Source: Butyrivibrio sp. INlla21 (lineage in GTDB: Bacteria > Bacillota > Clostridia > Lachnospirales > Lachnospiraceae). From it: a DNA stretch of 64,000 nt. The stretch covers positions 163,740 through 227,739 of the forward strand of contig NZ_FPCC01000003.1 in the NCBI RefSeq assembly GCF_900116875.1. The letters are read 5' to 3'. Below the pieces are notes generated by a model. It had not been told where the DNA came from, did no database searches, and worked only from the letters and a program-made list of their open reading frames with translations. Made by a program: the position numbers and the translations under genes. How positions within the stretch are numbered: position 1 is the stretch's first letter; every line of letters starts with the position of its first letter. This document shows, piece after piece, positions 8,853-16,886 of this stretch.

Positions 8853-9809
8853 ATGAATAACATGCGACACATGATGAATCCGCTGGACTTCACGGTGGAT
8901 GAACTCGAGGCGCTCTTCGATGTTGCCAATGACATCGAAAACAACATGGAAGCCTACTCACATAAGTGTGACGGCAAGATCCTTGCAACGTGCTTCTATG
9001 AGCCCAGTACCAGAACAAGACTAAGTTTTGAAACAGCTATGTTAAGACTTGGAGGAAAGACGCTCGGCTTTGCCGATGCAGGCAGTTCCTCAGCAGCAAA
9101 AGGCGAAAGTGTCGCTGATACTATTCGTGTTATTTCCTGTTTCGCAGATATATGCGCAATGCGTCACCCCAAGGAAGGCGCTCCTATGGTGGCAGCATCC
9201 AAATCTTCTATCCCGGTTATCAACGCCGGCGACGGTGGTCATCAACATCCCACACAGACACTTACAGATCTTTTAACCATCAGATCTTTATACGGTAAAC
9301 TCGGTGACTTTACGATCGGTCTTTGCGGAGACCTCAAATTCGGTCGTACGGTCCACTCTCTAATCAATGCTCTTACAAGATACGAGGGAATCCACTTCGT
9401 ATTCGTTTCTCCCAAAGAGCTCCGTGTTCCCGATTACATTACAGAAATGCTCGATTCCAAGGGCATCACATACGAAGAAGTTATTAAACTCGAAGAAGTC
9501 ATCGGAAAGCTCGATTTCCTCTACATGACAAGAGTTCAGAAAGAACGTTTCTTCAACGAAGAAGACTACATTCGTTTGAAGAATTTCTATATACTCGACA
9601 AAGCCAAGATGGAGCTTGCAAAAGAAAAAATGTTTATCCTCCACCCGCTTCCGAGAGTTAACGAGATCTCAGTCGAGATCGACAGCGACCCCAGAGCCGC
9701 ATACTTTAAGCAGGTTCAATACGGATTATACGTAAGAATGGCACTCATCCTGACACTCCTTGATATGACAGATGCGCATATGAATGAAGGGTTACTCAGA
9801 AAATTTTAA
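8853..9809 (+). CDS. pyrB: Aspartate carbamoyltransferase catalytic subunit
   Basis: A 318-residue ATCase chain. It has [20 protein letters not shown] with the carbamoyl-phosphate loop, [15 protein letters not shown] and HPLPRVNEI, all intact. It condenses carbamoyl phosphate with aspartate, the first committed step of pyrimidine synthesis. GAGGAG precedes the ATG at 8853. pyrI follows after 21 bases, so the enzyme is the regulated E. coli-like holoenzyme type. carB is 23 kb away on the other strand. Confidence 0.97.
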   Translation: MNNMRHMMNPLDFTVDELEALFDVANDIENNMEAYSHKCDGKILATCFYEPSTRTRLSFETAMLRLGGKTLGFADAGSSSAAKGESVADTIRVISCFADICAMRHPKEGAPMVAASKSSIPVINAGDGGHQHPTQTLTDLLTIRSLYGKLGDFTIGLCGDLKFGRTVHSLINALTRYEGIHFVFVSPKELRVPDYITEMLDSKGITYEEVIKLEEVIGKLDFLYMTRVQKERFFNEEDYIRLKNFYILDKAKMELAKEKMFILHPLPRVNEISVEIDSDPRAAYFKQVQYGLYVRMALILTLLDMTDAHMNEGLLRKF

Positions 9810-9830
9810 TCAAACAGAAAGAGGTATTTC

Positions 9831-10274
9831 ATGTTAAATATCGGAAAAATCGAAGAAGGATTCGTTCTCGATCACATCCAGGCCGGAAAAGGAATGCAGA
9901 TCTATCGTCATCTCGGACTTGATAAGCTCGATTCCACCGTCGCCATAATCAAGAATGCCAAGAGTAAGGTTATGGGCAAAAAAGACATCTTAAAGGTCGA
10001 ATGCGACATAGATACTCTTAACCTCGACATCCTTGCCTTCATAGACCACAACATCACAGTAAACGTTATTAAGGCAGGTGAGATCATAGAAAAAAGAGCT
10101 CTCGTACTCCCCAAGGAGATTCACGGCGTGCTCAGATGTCACAACCCCAGATGCATCTCTTCCATCGAGCAGGAGCTTCCTCAGATCTTCTATCTTGCAG
10201 ATGAAAAGAACGAAGTTTACAGATGCAAATACTGCGACGAGAAGTATTCCGACGGCGACGCAGTAAAGAAATGA
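9831..10274 (+). CDS. pyrI: Aspartate carbamoyltransferase regulatory subunit
   Basis: A 147-residue regulatory chain. The N-terminal half is the allosteric nucleotide-binding domain; the C-terminal zinc domain has CHNPRC and YRCKYCDEKY, giving the four cysteine ligands in the expected C-x4-C ... C-x2-C order. It confers CTP/UTP inhibition and ATP activation on PyrB. The unit ends in a strong terminator 20 bases downstream. Confidence 0.96.
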   Translation: MLNIGKIEEGFVLDHIQAGKGMQIYRHLGLDKLDSTVAIIKNAKSKVMGKKDILKVECDIDTLNLDILAFIDHNITVNVIKAGEIIEKRALVLPKEIHGVLRCHNPRCISSIEQELPQIFYLADEKNEVYRCKYCDEKYSDGDAVKK

Positions 10275-10294
10275 TATGATAAAGCAATAATAAT

Positions 10295-10324
10295 ACGAGC
10301 CGATCACATAAGTGGTCGGCTCGT
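10295..10324. terminator. Terminator after pyrBI
   Basis: A 13-base stem (10295-10307 with 10312-10324) with a four-base loop and one G-T wobble is followed by TTATTA on the plus strand. On the minus strand A/T-rich sequence also follows, so it may serve the small gene at 10352-10522 too. Confidence 0.8.
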
Positions 10325-10351
10325 TTATTAAATGCGATCATTCTCGGTTAT

Positions 10352-10522
10352 TTACTTAATGTATCCGTTTTGGCGATTGTAGATATCGTCCGTATGTTTC
10401 TCACGGCGTCTCTCCTCGCTTCTTAAAAGTTCCTGCATATACGGATTGTCATTGGCTCCCGATACGGAGATCGGTCTTGTCTCACTGTTAAGGTAAATAT
10501 CTTTCGAAGAGTTTCCAAACAT
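10352..10522 (-). CDS. Small hydrophilic protein of unknown function (56 aa)
   Basis: A 56-residue open frame that begins MFGNSSKDIYLNSE and ends NRQNGYIK. It has a strong AAGGAGG seven bases or so before the ATG, which is the main reason to call it. Its middle, QELLRSEERRREKHTDD, is highly charged and helix-prone. No signal peptide, membrane segment or known motif is seen. It lies alone between two terminators (10295-10324 and 10562-10607), so it must have its own promoter, not clearly identified. Confidence 0.6.
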   Translation of the reverse strand: MFGNSSKDIYLNSETRPISVSGANDNPYMQELLRSEERRREKHTDDIYNRQNGYIK

Positions 10523-10561
10523 ATCAGATACCTCCTTAAAAATAAGTATTTAGGAAAAGAA

Positions 10562-10607
10562 ATCCGCATAAATGAAGGAAAGCAATTATTCGTTCATCTA
10601 TGCGGAT
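10562..10607 (-). terminator. Terminator after the CAP-domain lipoprotein gene
   Basis: Arms at 10562-10576 and 10593-10607 pair over about 14 bases; on the minus strand the stem is followed by TTCTTTTCC, 18 bases past the CAP gene stop. Confidence 0.65.
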
Positions 10608-10624
10608 GTTATATCATCATATTA

Positions 10625-11182
10625 TCAATATCCAAATTCCTGAGCCCAGAACCAGTTGCCGCCAGAATCCTGTGCGATTGCGATTCCTACTGTCTTGAAA
10701 CCACCGTCCATCATGTTGGCTGCGTGTGTAGGTGAATTCATCCAAGCTACGAATACGCTGTCAGCTGACTGATAAAGCTTAGCAAGATTCTCACCGTACT
10801 GAACACTGCTGTCTACTGTCCAGAATTCCGATCCGTCAGGTCTTGTGTGTGAGAATGTTGTGATGATCTCATTGGCACGAACCTGTGCTGCATTGGTAAG
10901 CTGATCGCTCCAAGCAAGAGCCGGTAAACCTTGAGCTGTTCTCTGCTGATTTATTAAGTTGTAAACTGCTGAGCACGCATCGATACAAGCCTGGCTGGAA
11001 GCTGCACTTCCTGCAAGAGCTAAATTGTTCTCATCGATTATGTACTCTCCGGCTGCCAGTTCCTCGGTTCTCTTTACAGCTTCATCATCAACGGCTCCGA
11101 TCTTAGCTGAGCCACAAGCTGTAAATGTGAACGTAAGAACACCGGCCATCAGTATTGCTACTATCTTGCCAAATCTGTTCAT
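10625..11182 (-). CDS. CAP/SCP-domain (YkwD-like) secreted lipoprotein
   Basis: A 185-residue exported protein. The start at 11182 gives MNRFGKIVAILMAGVLTF and then FTACGS, a lipoprotein signal peptide with the anchoring cysteine near residue 22; AGGGAG lies ten bases upstream. An in-frame ATG eight codons earlier is less well placed. The CAP domain shows FSHTRPDGS, YGENLA and HAANMMDGGFKTVGI, the usual His/Glu/His pocket. Role is unknown; bacterial CAP proteins act at the cell surface. It is a single-gene unit. Confidence 0.87.
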   Translation of the reverse strand: MNRFGKIVAILMAGVLTFTFTACGSAKIGAVDDEAVKRTEELAAGEYIIDENNLALAGSAASSQACIDACSAVYNLINQQRTAQGLPALAWSDQLTNAAQVRANEIITTFSHTRPDGSEFWTVDSSVQYGENLAKLYQSADSVFVAWMNSPTHAANMMDGGFKTVGIAIAQDSGGNWFWAQEFGY

Positions 11183-11378
11183 CGTCTCACTTCTCCCTGT
11201 GATCATTCATGGAAATAGATATCCATATTCCTAAAATAATGCTAATCCATTAGCGAAATTGAATCAATTAGGATATTTAAATTTTTTCGCATTTTTAAGC
11301 TCTTTATTTCATAGCGCAAATCAAACTCTGAAACTTTTTTTCCAAACCTATATTATTGTGAAACTTTCTACCGGCGTC

Positions 11379-11407
11379 TTGTCTCGCACGTTTGTTCGAT
11401 GTATAAT
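11379..11407 (+). promoter_or_regulatory. LexA-controlled promoter of the first Y-family polymerase
   Basis: TTGTCT (11379-11384) and a perfect TATAAT (11402-11407) are 17 bases apart. The spacer holds CGCACGTTTGTTCG (11385-11398), matching the Firmicutes LexA box CGAACatatGTTCG at 11 of 14 positions. The expected transcription start, seven bases past the -10, is the A of the ATG at 11414. Confidence 0.78.
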
Positions 11408-11413
11408 ACAAGC

Positions 11414-12688
11414 ATGGAGAAATCAAGGGCTTATGACTATGACAACTTCATATTTCACGTTGATGTAAACTCCGCATTCCTCTCATGGTCTGCGGTTAAA
11501 AAGCTGCGCGAAGAACCCGGGAGCATTGACCTTAGAACTATCCCTTCCGCTGTCGGAGGCGATGTCAAGACAAGGCACGGTATCATCACAGCCAAGTCTA
11601 TCCCTGCCAAGAAATACGGAATAGTTACGGGCGAGCCCGTTGTCAAGGCGCTTCAGAAGTGCCCTAACCTTGTTATGGTAAGCTCTGACTTTAATTTCTA
11701 CAGAGAATGCTCTCATGCTTTTATTGAGATACTTCATAAATACGCCCCTGTAGTTGCGCAAGTTTCTATAGATGAAGCTTATATGGATATGACAGGTACA
11801 AGATCGATGTACAAGGATCTTGAAACACCCGACTGCCCTTTTCCCATCTGCGTTGCCCGGAAGATCAAAGACGAGATACGTGATACTTTAGGTTTTACGG
11901 TTAATGTGGGAATTTCAGACAATAAGCTTTTGGCCAAGATGGCAAGTGATTTTACCAAGCCCGATAAGATACACACTCTTTTTCCCGATGAAATTGAAGA
12001 GAAAATGTGGCCGCTTCCAATAGGTGACCTGTACGGATGCGGAGGTTCTACGGCAAGCAGACTTAATAGCCTTGGGATTCGCACAATAGGTGATGCTGCC
12101 AATGCAGACTATGAGATGCTTACAGGCATACTTGGCGATAACGCGGGAAGCTACATCTACGCAAGTGCCAACGGTATTGGAAGTTCACATGTTTCCGATT
12201 CCTATGAAGAAGCCAAGAGTTATTCCAACGAAACCACGTTATCCTCGGATCTTAACGCAGATAATTATGATAAAGATATAGTTCCCGTCCTTAAATATCT
12301 ATCAGAGAAGGTATCATCAAGGCTTCGAAGAGATGAAGTTTTCGGAAGAACTATAACCCTGTCTGTCAAAACAGGTAATTTCAAACGGCATTCATCTCAG
12401 ATGCAGCTTGATAATTCTACGTCCGATGCCGCTGAAATATATAAATATTCCAAATATCTCGCAGATAAGCTCCTTCTCGGAGAAGAAGGACTGTTTATAT
12501 ACGGCGAAGTCGTTCGCCTTGTCGGCGTCGGAGTAAGTAAACTCGACGACGGCTCTTACAGACAGATGAGCCTTTTCGATGAAGCATTCTCCACCGACGA
12601 TAAGACCAGGAAGCTTGGCAAGATGGCCGACGAGCTTGCAGATAAGTTTGGTAAAAATACCGTTGTAAAAGGCAGTCTGCTTAAATAG
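11414..12688 (+). CDS. Y-family DNA polymerase (DinB/UmuC-like)
   Basis: A 424-residue translesion polymerase. FHVDVNSAFLSWSA holds the first catalytic aspartate, and SIDEAYMDMTG holds the Asp-Glu pair. VGISDNKLLAKMASDFTKPD and a helix-hairpin-helix region follow. It copies damaged DNA with low fidelity during the SOS response. An ATG at 11399 overlaps the -10 box, so the true start is 11414, at or very near the transcription start, making a leaderless message likely. It ends in QMSLFDE, resembling the QxxLF beta-clamp motif, near residue 390. A paralogue is at 30667. Confidence 0.92.
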   Translation: MEKSRAYDYDNFIFHVDVNSAFLSWSAVKKLREEPGSIDLRTIPSAVGGDVKTRHGIITAKSIPAKKYGIVTGEPVVKALQKCPNLVMVSSDFNFYRECSHAFIEILHKYAPVVAQVSIDEAYMDMTGTRSMYKDLETPDCPFPICVARKIKDEIRDTLGFTVNVGISDNKLLAKMASDFTKPDKIHTLFPDEIEEKMWPLPIGDLYGCGGSTASRLNSLGIRTIGDAANADYEMLTGILGDNAGSYIYASANGIGSSHVSDSYEEAKSYSNETTLSSDLNADNYDKDIVPVLKYLSEKVSSRLRRDEVFGRTITLSVKTGNFKRHSSQMQLDNSTSDAAEIYKYSKYLADKLLLGEEGLFIYGEVVRLVGVGVSKLDDGSYRQMSLFDEAFSTDDKTRKLGKMADELADKFGKNTVVKGSLLK

Positions 12689-12700
12689 ATAAATTGAAAA

Positions 12701-12735
12701 AAACGGACAAAAGCATTTTCTGCTCTTGTCCGTTT
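12701..12735. terminator. Bidirectional terminator between polymerase and rluA-type genes
   Basis: Arms 12701-12715 and 12721-12735 pair over 14 of 15 bases (one A-C mismatch) between two convergent genes. A run of A precedes and T-rich sequence ends the stem, so it can stop transcripts from both sides. Confidence 0.8.
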
Positions 12736-12745
12736 ATATATGGTA

Positions 12746-13663
12746 TCATCGCATCATTTTCATCGCTTCTTCCATATCCTTCGGAAGCGGAGCTTCAAAG
12801 ACAAGCTTTTCTCCCGTTATCGGCTGATCAAATTCCAAATATGCCGCATGGAGCGCCGCTCTCGTCAGCCCGTAATTCTCCGAAATCTCTTTTCCATAGA
12901 AGTTATCTCCAAGAAGCGGATGACCAAGATACGCCATGTGAACTCTTATCTGATGCGTTCTTCCCGTATCGAGGCGGAGCCTTACAAGGCTGCAATTCTT
13001 GAATGCTTTAATAACCTTATAATGGGTAATCGCTCTTTTTCCGTCTTCTCTTACTTCCCTTATCATTCTCTGACCGGGAATCCTCTCAATGGGCGCATCC
13101 ACGGTTCCTTCCGGATTATCAAAGATACCGCTGCACAGAGCCAGATACTCTTTTCTCTTGGACATATTCTGTCCCTGCTTGGATAAAAGCGCCGCGCTGT
13201 GCCTGTTTTTGGCAAAAATAATAAGCCCTGAAGTCTCACGATCAAGTCTTCCTATAACACGCATTACATGCTCCTCACCGCGTCTTTTATACAAACCTGC
13301 AAGAGCGTTACTGAGCGAATCCGAAAAATGTGCATAGGAAGGATGGACGACCATGTCTCCCGGCTTATTAAGAAGTATCAGATCCTCATCTTCATATACG
13401 ATATCCACAGGAATGTCCGAGGGAACGATCTCTGAGCCGTTCTCTATATCCTCATAAATCCTGACAGTAAGAGTCTGCCCGGGACCAAGCCTTTTGAATA
13501 TCCTGATAGGGGCACCGTCGAGCATAACGCCGTCATCAAAGCACTTACACCTTGAAACCTCTCTGCTTGAAAGAAAAAGTCTTTGGCGCATAATATCACC
13601 GGCTGTTATGATGCCGTCATCTTTTGTTACCGTATATTCGATCTGTCTGAAATTGTTATTCAT
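12746..13663 (-). CDS. RluA-family pseudouridine synthase
   Basis: A 305-residue synthase. VIGRLDRETSGLIIF carries the catalytic aspartate, and TGRTHQIRVHMAYLGHPLLG is the second signature of the RluA/RluD branch. Residues 1-75 resemble an S4-like RNA-binding region. It isomerises uridines in rRNA or tRNA; the exact site is not predictable. It starts nine bases after the Cys-rich FeoB partner gene and may ride on the iron operon transcript. No strong ribosome site is visible, only AAAGGAC farther upstream. Confidence 0.93.
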   Translation of the reverse strand: MNNNFRQIEYTVTKDDGIITAGDIMRQRLFLSSREVSRCKCFDDGVMLDGAPIRIFKRLGPGQTLTVRIYEDIENGSEIVPSDIPVDIVYEDEDLILLNKPGDMVVHPSYAHFSDSLSNALAGLYKRRGEEHVMRVIGRLDRETSGLIIFAKNRHSAALLSKQGQNMSKRKEYLALCSGIFDNPEGTVDAPIERIPGQRMIREVREDGKRAITHYKVIKAFKNCSLVRLRLDTGRTHQIRVHMAYLGHPLLGDNFYGKEISENYGLTRAALHAAYLEFDQPITGEKLVFEAPLPKDMEEAMKMMR

Positions 13664-13672
13664 TATAAGTAA

Positions 13673-13843
13673 TTACTTATGTCCTTTGCCATCGCATTTG
13701 CCGCAAGAACAACCTCCCGGGCAGGAAGCACAGCCTCCGCCCGAAAGTTCATGTTTGATATTTCTGATAAAATTCTTACCGCATATAAAAACTATAGCAC
13801 ATAAAACAGCAATTACTATAATATGTCCAACCAAAGGTGTCAT
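13673..13843 (-). CDS. FeoB-associated Cys-rich membrane protein
   Basis: A 56-residue protein with one N-terminal membrane helix (residues 4-22) and a short C-terminal tail CASCPGGCSCGKC with five cysteines. GGAGGTG precedes the ATG. This architecture, directly after feoB, matches the small partner proteins of ferrous iron permeases seen in many anaerobes. It may bind Fe2+ or assist gating of the FeoB channel; that role is inference. It begins 28 bases after feoB. Confidence 0.85.
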   Translation of the reverse strand: MTPLVGHIIVIAVLCAIVFICGKNFIRNIKHELSGGGCASCPGGCSCGKCDGKGHK

Positions 13844-13871
13844 TTTACCACCTCCAAAAATCCTAAAACAA

Positions 13872-16160
13872 TTATGAATTAGCCTTTACAGCTGACTCAA
13901 GACCTTCATTTCCCGTAGCTACATAGCCCTTTCTGAAAAGAAGATAGATTATAGCAGCCAAAAGAACTACCGCAACAACAGTACCGAATCCAAATGATGC
14001 GGCTCCTGTTATAAAGCTTCCGAGATTGTATGTGATAAGTGCAAGCACATATGCCCATACCGTCATATATCCGATAGCTGCCCATGTCCACTTTGCATTG
14101 TTCATCTCTCTCTTGATCGCACCGATAGCAGCAAAGCAAGGTGCGCAAAGAAGGTTAAATACCATGAAAGCAAACGCTGCAAGAGGTGTGTAATCTGAAG
14201 CTACTCTATCCCAGATCTGTTCACCCTCTTCTCCGAGCTCCTCAGCCTCATCGTCATAGTTATAAAGGACACCGAAAGTTCCTACTACTTCTTCTTTTGC
14301 AACAAGACCTGTGATCGTTGCAACGGTAGCTTTCCAGTTACCGAATCCAAGGGGCTTAAATACAGGTGAGCATGCATTACCGAATCCTGCAAGAAGTGAT
14401 GCATCCATAGCATTTACATCTTCAGTGGGAACATCCATCTTGTCAGCAAGCTTCTGAACATACTCTTCCGTAACTATTGATTCATCCTCAAAGAGGTTGT
14501 CTACAAGTCCGAAGTTTCCGTTTACATTACCGAATGCGGATAAGAACCAGATAATGATAGAAGAAACTACGATAACGCTGCCGGCACGCTTAATGAATGA
14601 CCAGCCTCTCTCCCATGTTGCACGAAGCACACCTGTCCATGAAGGAATATGGTATGCGGGAAGCTCCATAACGAAAGGAGCGGGAATTCCTGCAAATGCC
14701 TTGAACTTCTTAAGTATGATACCTGAAAGAACGATTGAACCGATTCCGATAAAGTAAGCCGATGCAGCGATAAGAGGTGATCCTCCGAATACGGCACCTG
14801 CAATAAGTCCGATAATCGGAAGCTTAGCTCCGCAAGGCATAAATGTTGTTGTCATGATAGTCATACGTCTGTCACGCTCGTTCTCGATAGTACGGCTTGC
14901 CATAACACCGGGAACACCGCAGCCTGTAGCAACAAGGCAAGGAATAAATGACTTACCGGAAAGACCGAACTGTCTGAAAATACGGTCCATAACGAATGCT
15001 ACACGAGCCATATATCCGATATCTTCCATGATTGAAAGAAGGAAGAAAAGAACAAGCATCTGAGGAACGAAACCGATAACGGCTCCGACACCTGCAACAA
15101 TACCGTCCTGAATAAGTCCGTAAAGAACGGTTCCCTCTTCAACATGAAGAGCTGTAAGCAAAGTATCAAAGAATCCGGGAATCCACTCACCGAAGATAAC
15201 ATCGTTGGTGAAATCAGTTGCCGCTGTACCGATAGATACGCTCCATCCGCCCATTGCTATCGCATAGATAAGGAACATAACAAGTGCAAAAATAGGAAGA
15301 CCCAAAATACGATTGGTCACTATTCTGTCTATCTTATCGGAAATAGAAAGTTCGCCCTTTGCACGGCCTTTTTTAACAGCTTTTTCTGTCACGCTTGTGA
15401 TATAAGAATATCTCTCGTTAGTGATGATTGATTCTGCGTCATCATCAAGAGATGCCTCGCAAGCTTTGGTAATACTCTCAATCTGAGCCTTCTTATCTGA
15501 AGAAAGATTAAGTGCCTCCAACGCCTTGGAATCACGCTCAAAAGCTTTTATTGAAGTCCAGTGAAGGAATTTATCATCAACCGAACCCTTCAAAACTTCT
15601 TCTATCTTTTCGATAGCTTCTTTTGCTTCACCTGTAAGAACTTCTTTTCTGTCGGCTGCCTTTCCTTCCTTGGCTGCTGCGACAGCCTTTTTTACAAGTG
15701 CATCCGTACCTTCGGATTTAAGAGCAGAAAGCTCAACAACTTCACAACCAAGTGCCTCTGAAAGAGCCTTGATATCAAGCTTATCACCGTTCTTACGAAC
15801 AAGGTCCATCATATTAAGTGCAACTACAATGGGAATATTGAGCTCAAGAAGCTGAGTTGTGAGATATAGATTACGTTCTATATTGGTACCGTCTACGATA
15901 TTGATGATCGCATCGGGCTTCTCATTTACAAGATATGTACGAGATACAACTTCCTCAAGAGTATATGGAGAAAGAGAATAAATACCGGGTAGATCCTGGA
16001 TGATAACATCCTTAAATTCCTGACCTTTAAGTCTACCCTCTTTCTTTTCTACAGTAACACCGGGCCAGTTACCAACGTACTGCCTGCTACCTGTAAGATC
16101 ATTAAATAATGTTGTTTTTCCGCTGTTGGGGTTACCCGCCAGAGCAATCTTGATTTCCAT
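13872..16160 (-). CDS. feoB: Ferrous iron transport protein B
   Basis: A 762-residue FeoB of normal length. The N-terminal G domain has ALAGNPNSGKTTLFN (G1), DLPGIYSLSPY (G3) and ALNMMDLV (G4). Residues from about 280 onward form the polytopic Gate and core domains. LVATGCGVPGVMASRTIEN holds the conserved gate cysteine, and MPCGAKLPII the second. It imports Fe2+ across the inner membrane with GTP hydrolysis as a switch. It follows two feoA genes. Confidence 0.97.
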   Translation of the reverse strand: MEIKIALAGNPNSGKTTLFNDLTGSRQYVGNWPGVTVEKKEGRLKGQEFKDVIIQDLPGIYSLSPYTLEEVVSRTYLVNEKPDAIINIVDGTNIERNLYLTTQLLELNIPIVVALNMMDLVRKNGDKLDIKALSEALGCEVVELSALKSEGTDALVKKAVAAAKEGKAADRKEVLTGEAKEAIEKIEEVLKGSVDDKFLHWTSIKAFERDSKALEALNLSSDKKAQIESITKACEASLDDDAESIITNERYSYITSVTEKAVKKGRAKGELSISDKIDRIVTNRILGLPIFALVMFLIYAIAMGGWSVSIGTAATDFTNDVIFGEWIPGFFDTLLTALHVEEGTVLYGLIQDGIVAGVGAVIGFVPQMLVLFFLLSIMEDIGYMARVAFVMDRIFRQFGLSGKSFIPCLVATGCGVPGVMASRTIENERDRRMTIMTTTFMPCGAKLPIIGLIAGAVFGGSPLIAASAYFIGIGSIVLSGIILKKFKAFAGIPAPFVMELPAYHIPSWTGVLRATWERGWSFIKRAGSVIVVSSIIIWFLSAFGNVNGNFGLVDNLFEDESIVTEEYVQKLADKMDVPTEDVNAMDASLLAGFGNACSPVFKPLGFGNWKATVATITGLVAKEEVVGTFGVLYNYDDEAEELGEEGEQIWDRVASDYTPLAAFAFMVFNLLCAPCFAAIGAIKREMNNAKWTWAAIGYMTVWAYVLALITYNLGSFITGAASFGFGTVVAVVLLAAIIYLLFRKGYVATGNEGLESAVKANS

Positions 16161-16173
16161 GTTAACCTCCTGA

Positions 16174-16395
16174 TTATTCGACTTCTACAAATTCTGCGTC
16201 TGCTTTACGAACTGTAAGTTCGTAGCCTCTGACTGTAAGCTCGATAGGGTCACCAAGAGGCGCTACCTTGCGAACAATTATCTCTGTTCCTTTTGTAAGT
16301 CCCATGTCCATAATTCTGCGTCTTGTAGGACCTTCCCCATGCAGCTTCTTAATAACAGCTGTCTGTCCGATCGCAACATCTCTTAATGTCTTCAT
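16174..16395 (-). CDS. feoA: FeoA-type SH3-like iron transport partner, second copy
   Basis: A 73-residue SH3-fold protein with TAVIKKLHGEGPTRRRIMDM, GLTKGTEIIVRKVAPLGDP and ELTVRGYELTVRKADA, the standard FeoA pattern. It binds the FeoB cytosolic domain and modulates its activity. It starts after feoA copy one by 28 bases and precedes feoB by 13. Confidence 0.95.
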   Translation of the reverse strand: MKTLRDVAIGQTAVIKKLHGEGPTRRRIMDMGLTKGTEIIVRKVAPLGDPIELTVRGYELTVRKADAEFVEVE

Positions 16396-16423
16396 GAATA
16401 AAGTCTCCTCTTCTTTATATCTA

Positions 16424-16633
16424 TTAGATCATAATGCGATTAGCCAAAGTCTTATCAAGAGCAATTCGGCTATCTTTAACATTGATGATCAGATTCCCAC
16501 CGTTCTTACTTACAATGGTAACCGGCTCACCAATGATAAAACCAAGTTCTGCGAGATGCTGACGTGTCTCATCATTGCCGGTGACACGTTTTATAGAAAC
16601 AAGTTCACCAATATTTCCCATACTTAAAGGCAT
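16424..16633 (-). CDS. feoA: FeoA-type SH3-like iron transport partner, first copy
   Basis: A 69-residue SH3-fold FeoA with GELVSIKRVTGNDETRQHLA, ELGFIIGEPVTIV and NLIINVKDSRIALDKTLANR. It is the first gene of the feo operon, with AAAGGAG upstream of the ATG. The two FeoA copies differ substantially and so are probably not recent duplicates; they may form a heteromeric partner of FeoB. Confidence 0.94.
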   Translation of the reverse strand: MPLSMGNIGELVSIKRVTGNDETRQHLAELGFIIGEPVTIVSKNGGNLIINVKDSRIALDKTLANRIMI

Positions 16634-16697
16634 ATTGATCTCCTTTCAAATGCATAAAAGATAAAATTAATTACCTGTTAGCATCATCTAATAAAAT

Positions 16698-16786
16698 GTT
16701 AGTCCTTGCTAACCATGATAAGAATAGTCTTTTTGAAATTCTTTGTCAATAGATTTTGGCAATTTTTTGTTGTTAATAGCTAACAA
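16698..16786. promoter_or_regulatory. Two candidate metalloregulator operators upstream of feo
   Basis: GTTAGTCCTTGCTAAC (16698-16713) and TTGTTAATAGCTAACAA (16770-16786) are separate inverted repeats sharing the GTTA...TAAC core. They lie 65-153 bases upstream of the first feoA gene. The core resembles DtxR/IdeR/MntR-type sites (TTAGGTTAG...CTAACCTAA) more than a Fur box. Iron repression by a DtxR-family protein is inferred. Confidence 0.5.
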
Positions 16787-16821
16787 AATTTCATAGTGTT
16801 TTCAAGGCTTTGTAAGTAAAA

Positions 16822-16849
16822 AACACCTCACTTTTAAAAGTGAGGTGTT
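16822..16849 (-). terminator. Terminator after the PhoH gene
   Basis: A perfect 14-base inverted repeat (16822-16835 with 16836-16849) is followed on the minus strand by TTTTTT, 38 bases past the PhoH stop. Confidence 0.85.
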
Positions 16850-16886
16850 AGCATGCACTAATAATATGAAGACTTACCTAATAATA

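Noticed and set aside
11399..11413. Upstream ATG start for the first Y-family polymerase
   Set aside because: It overlaps the -10 box and lies before the predicted transcription start.
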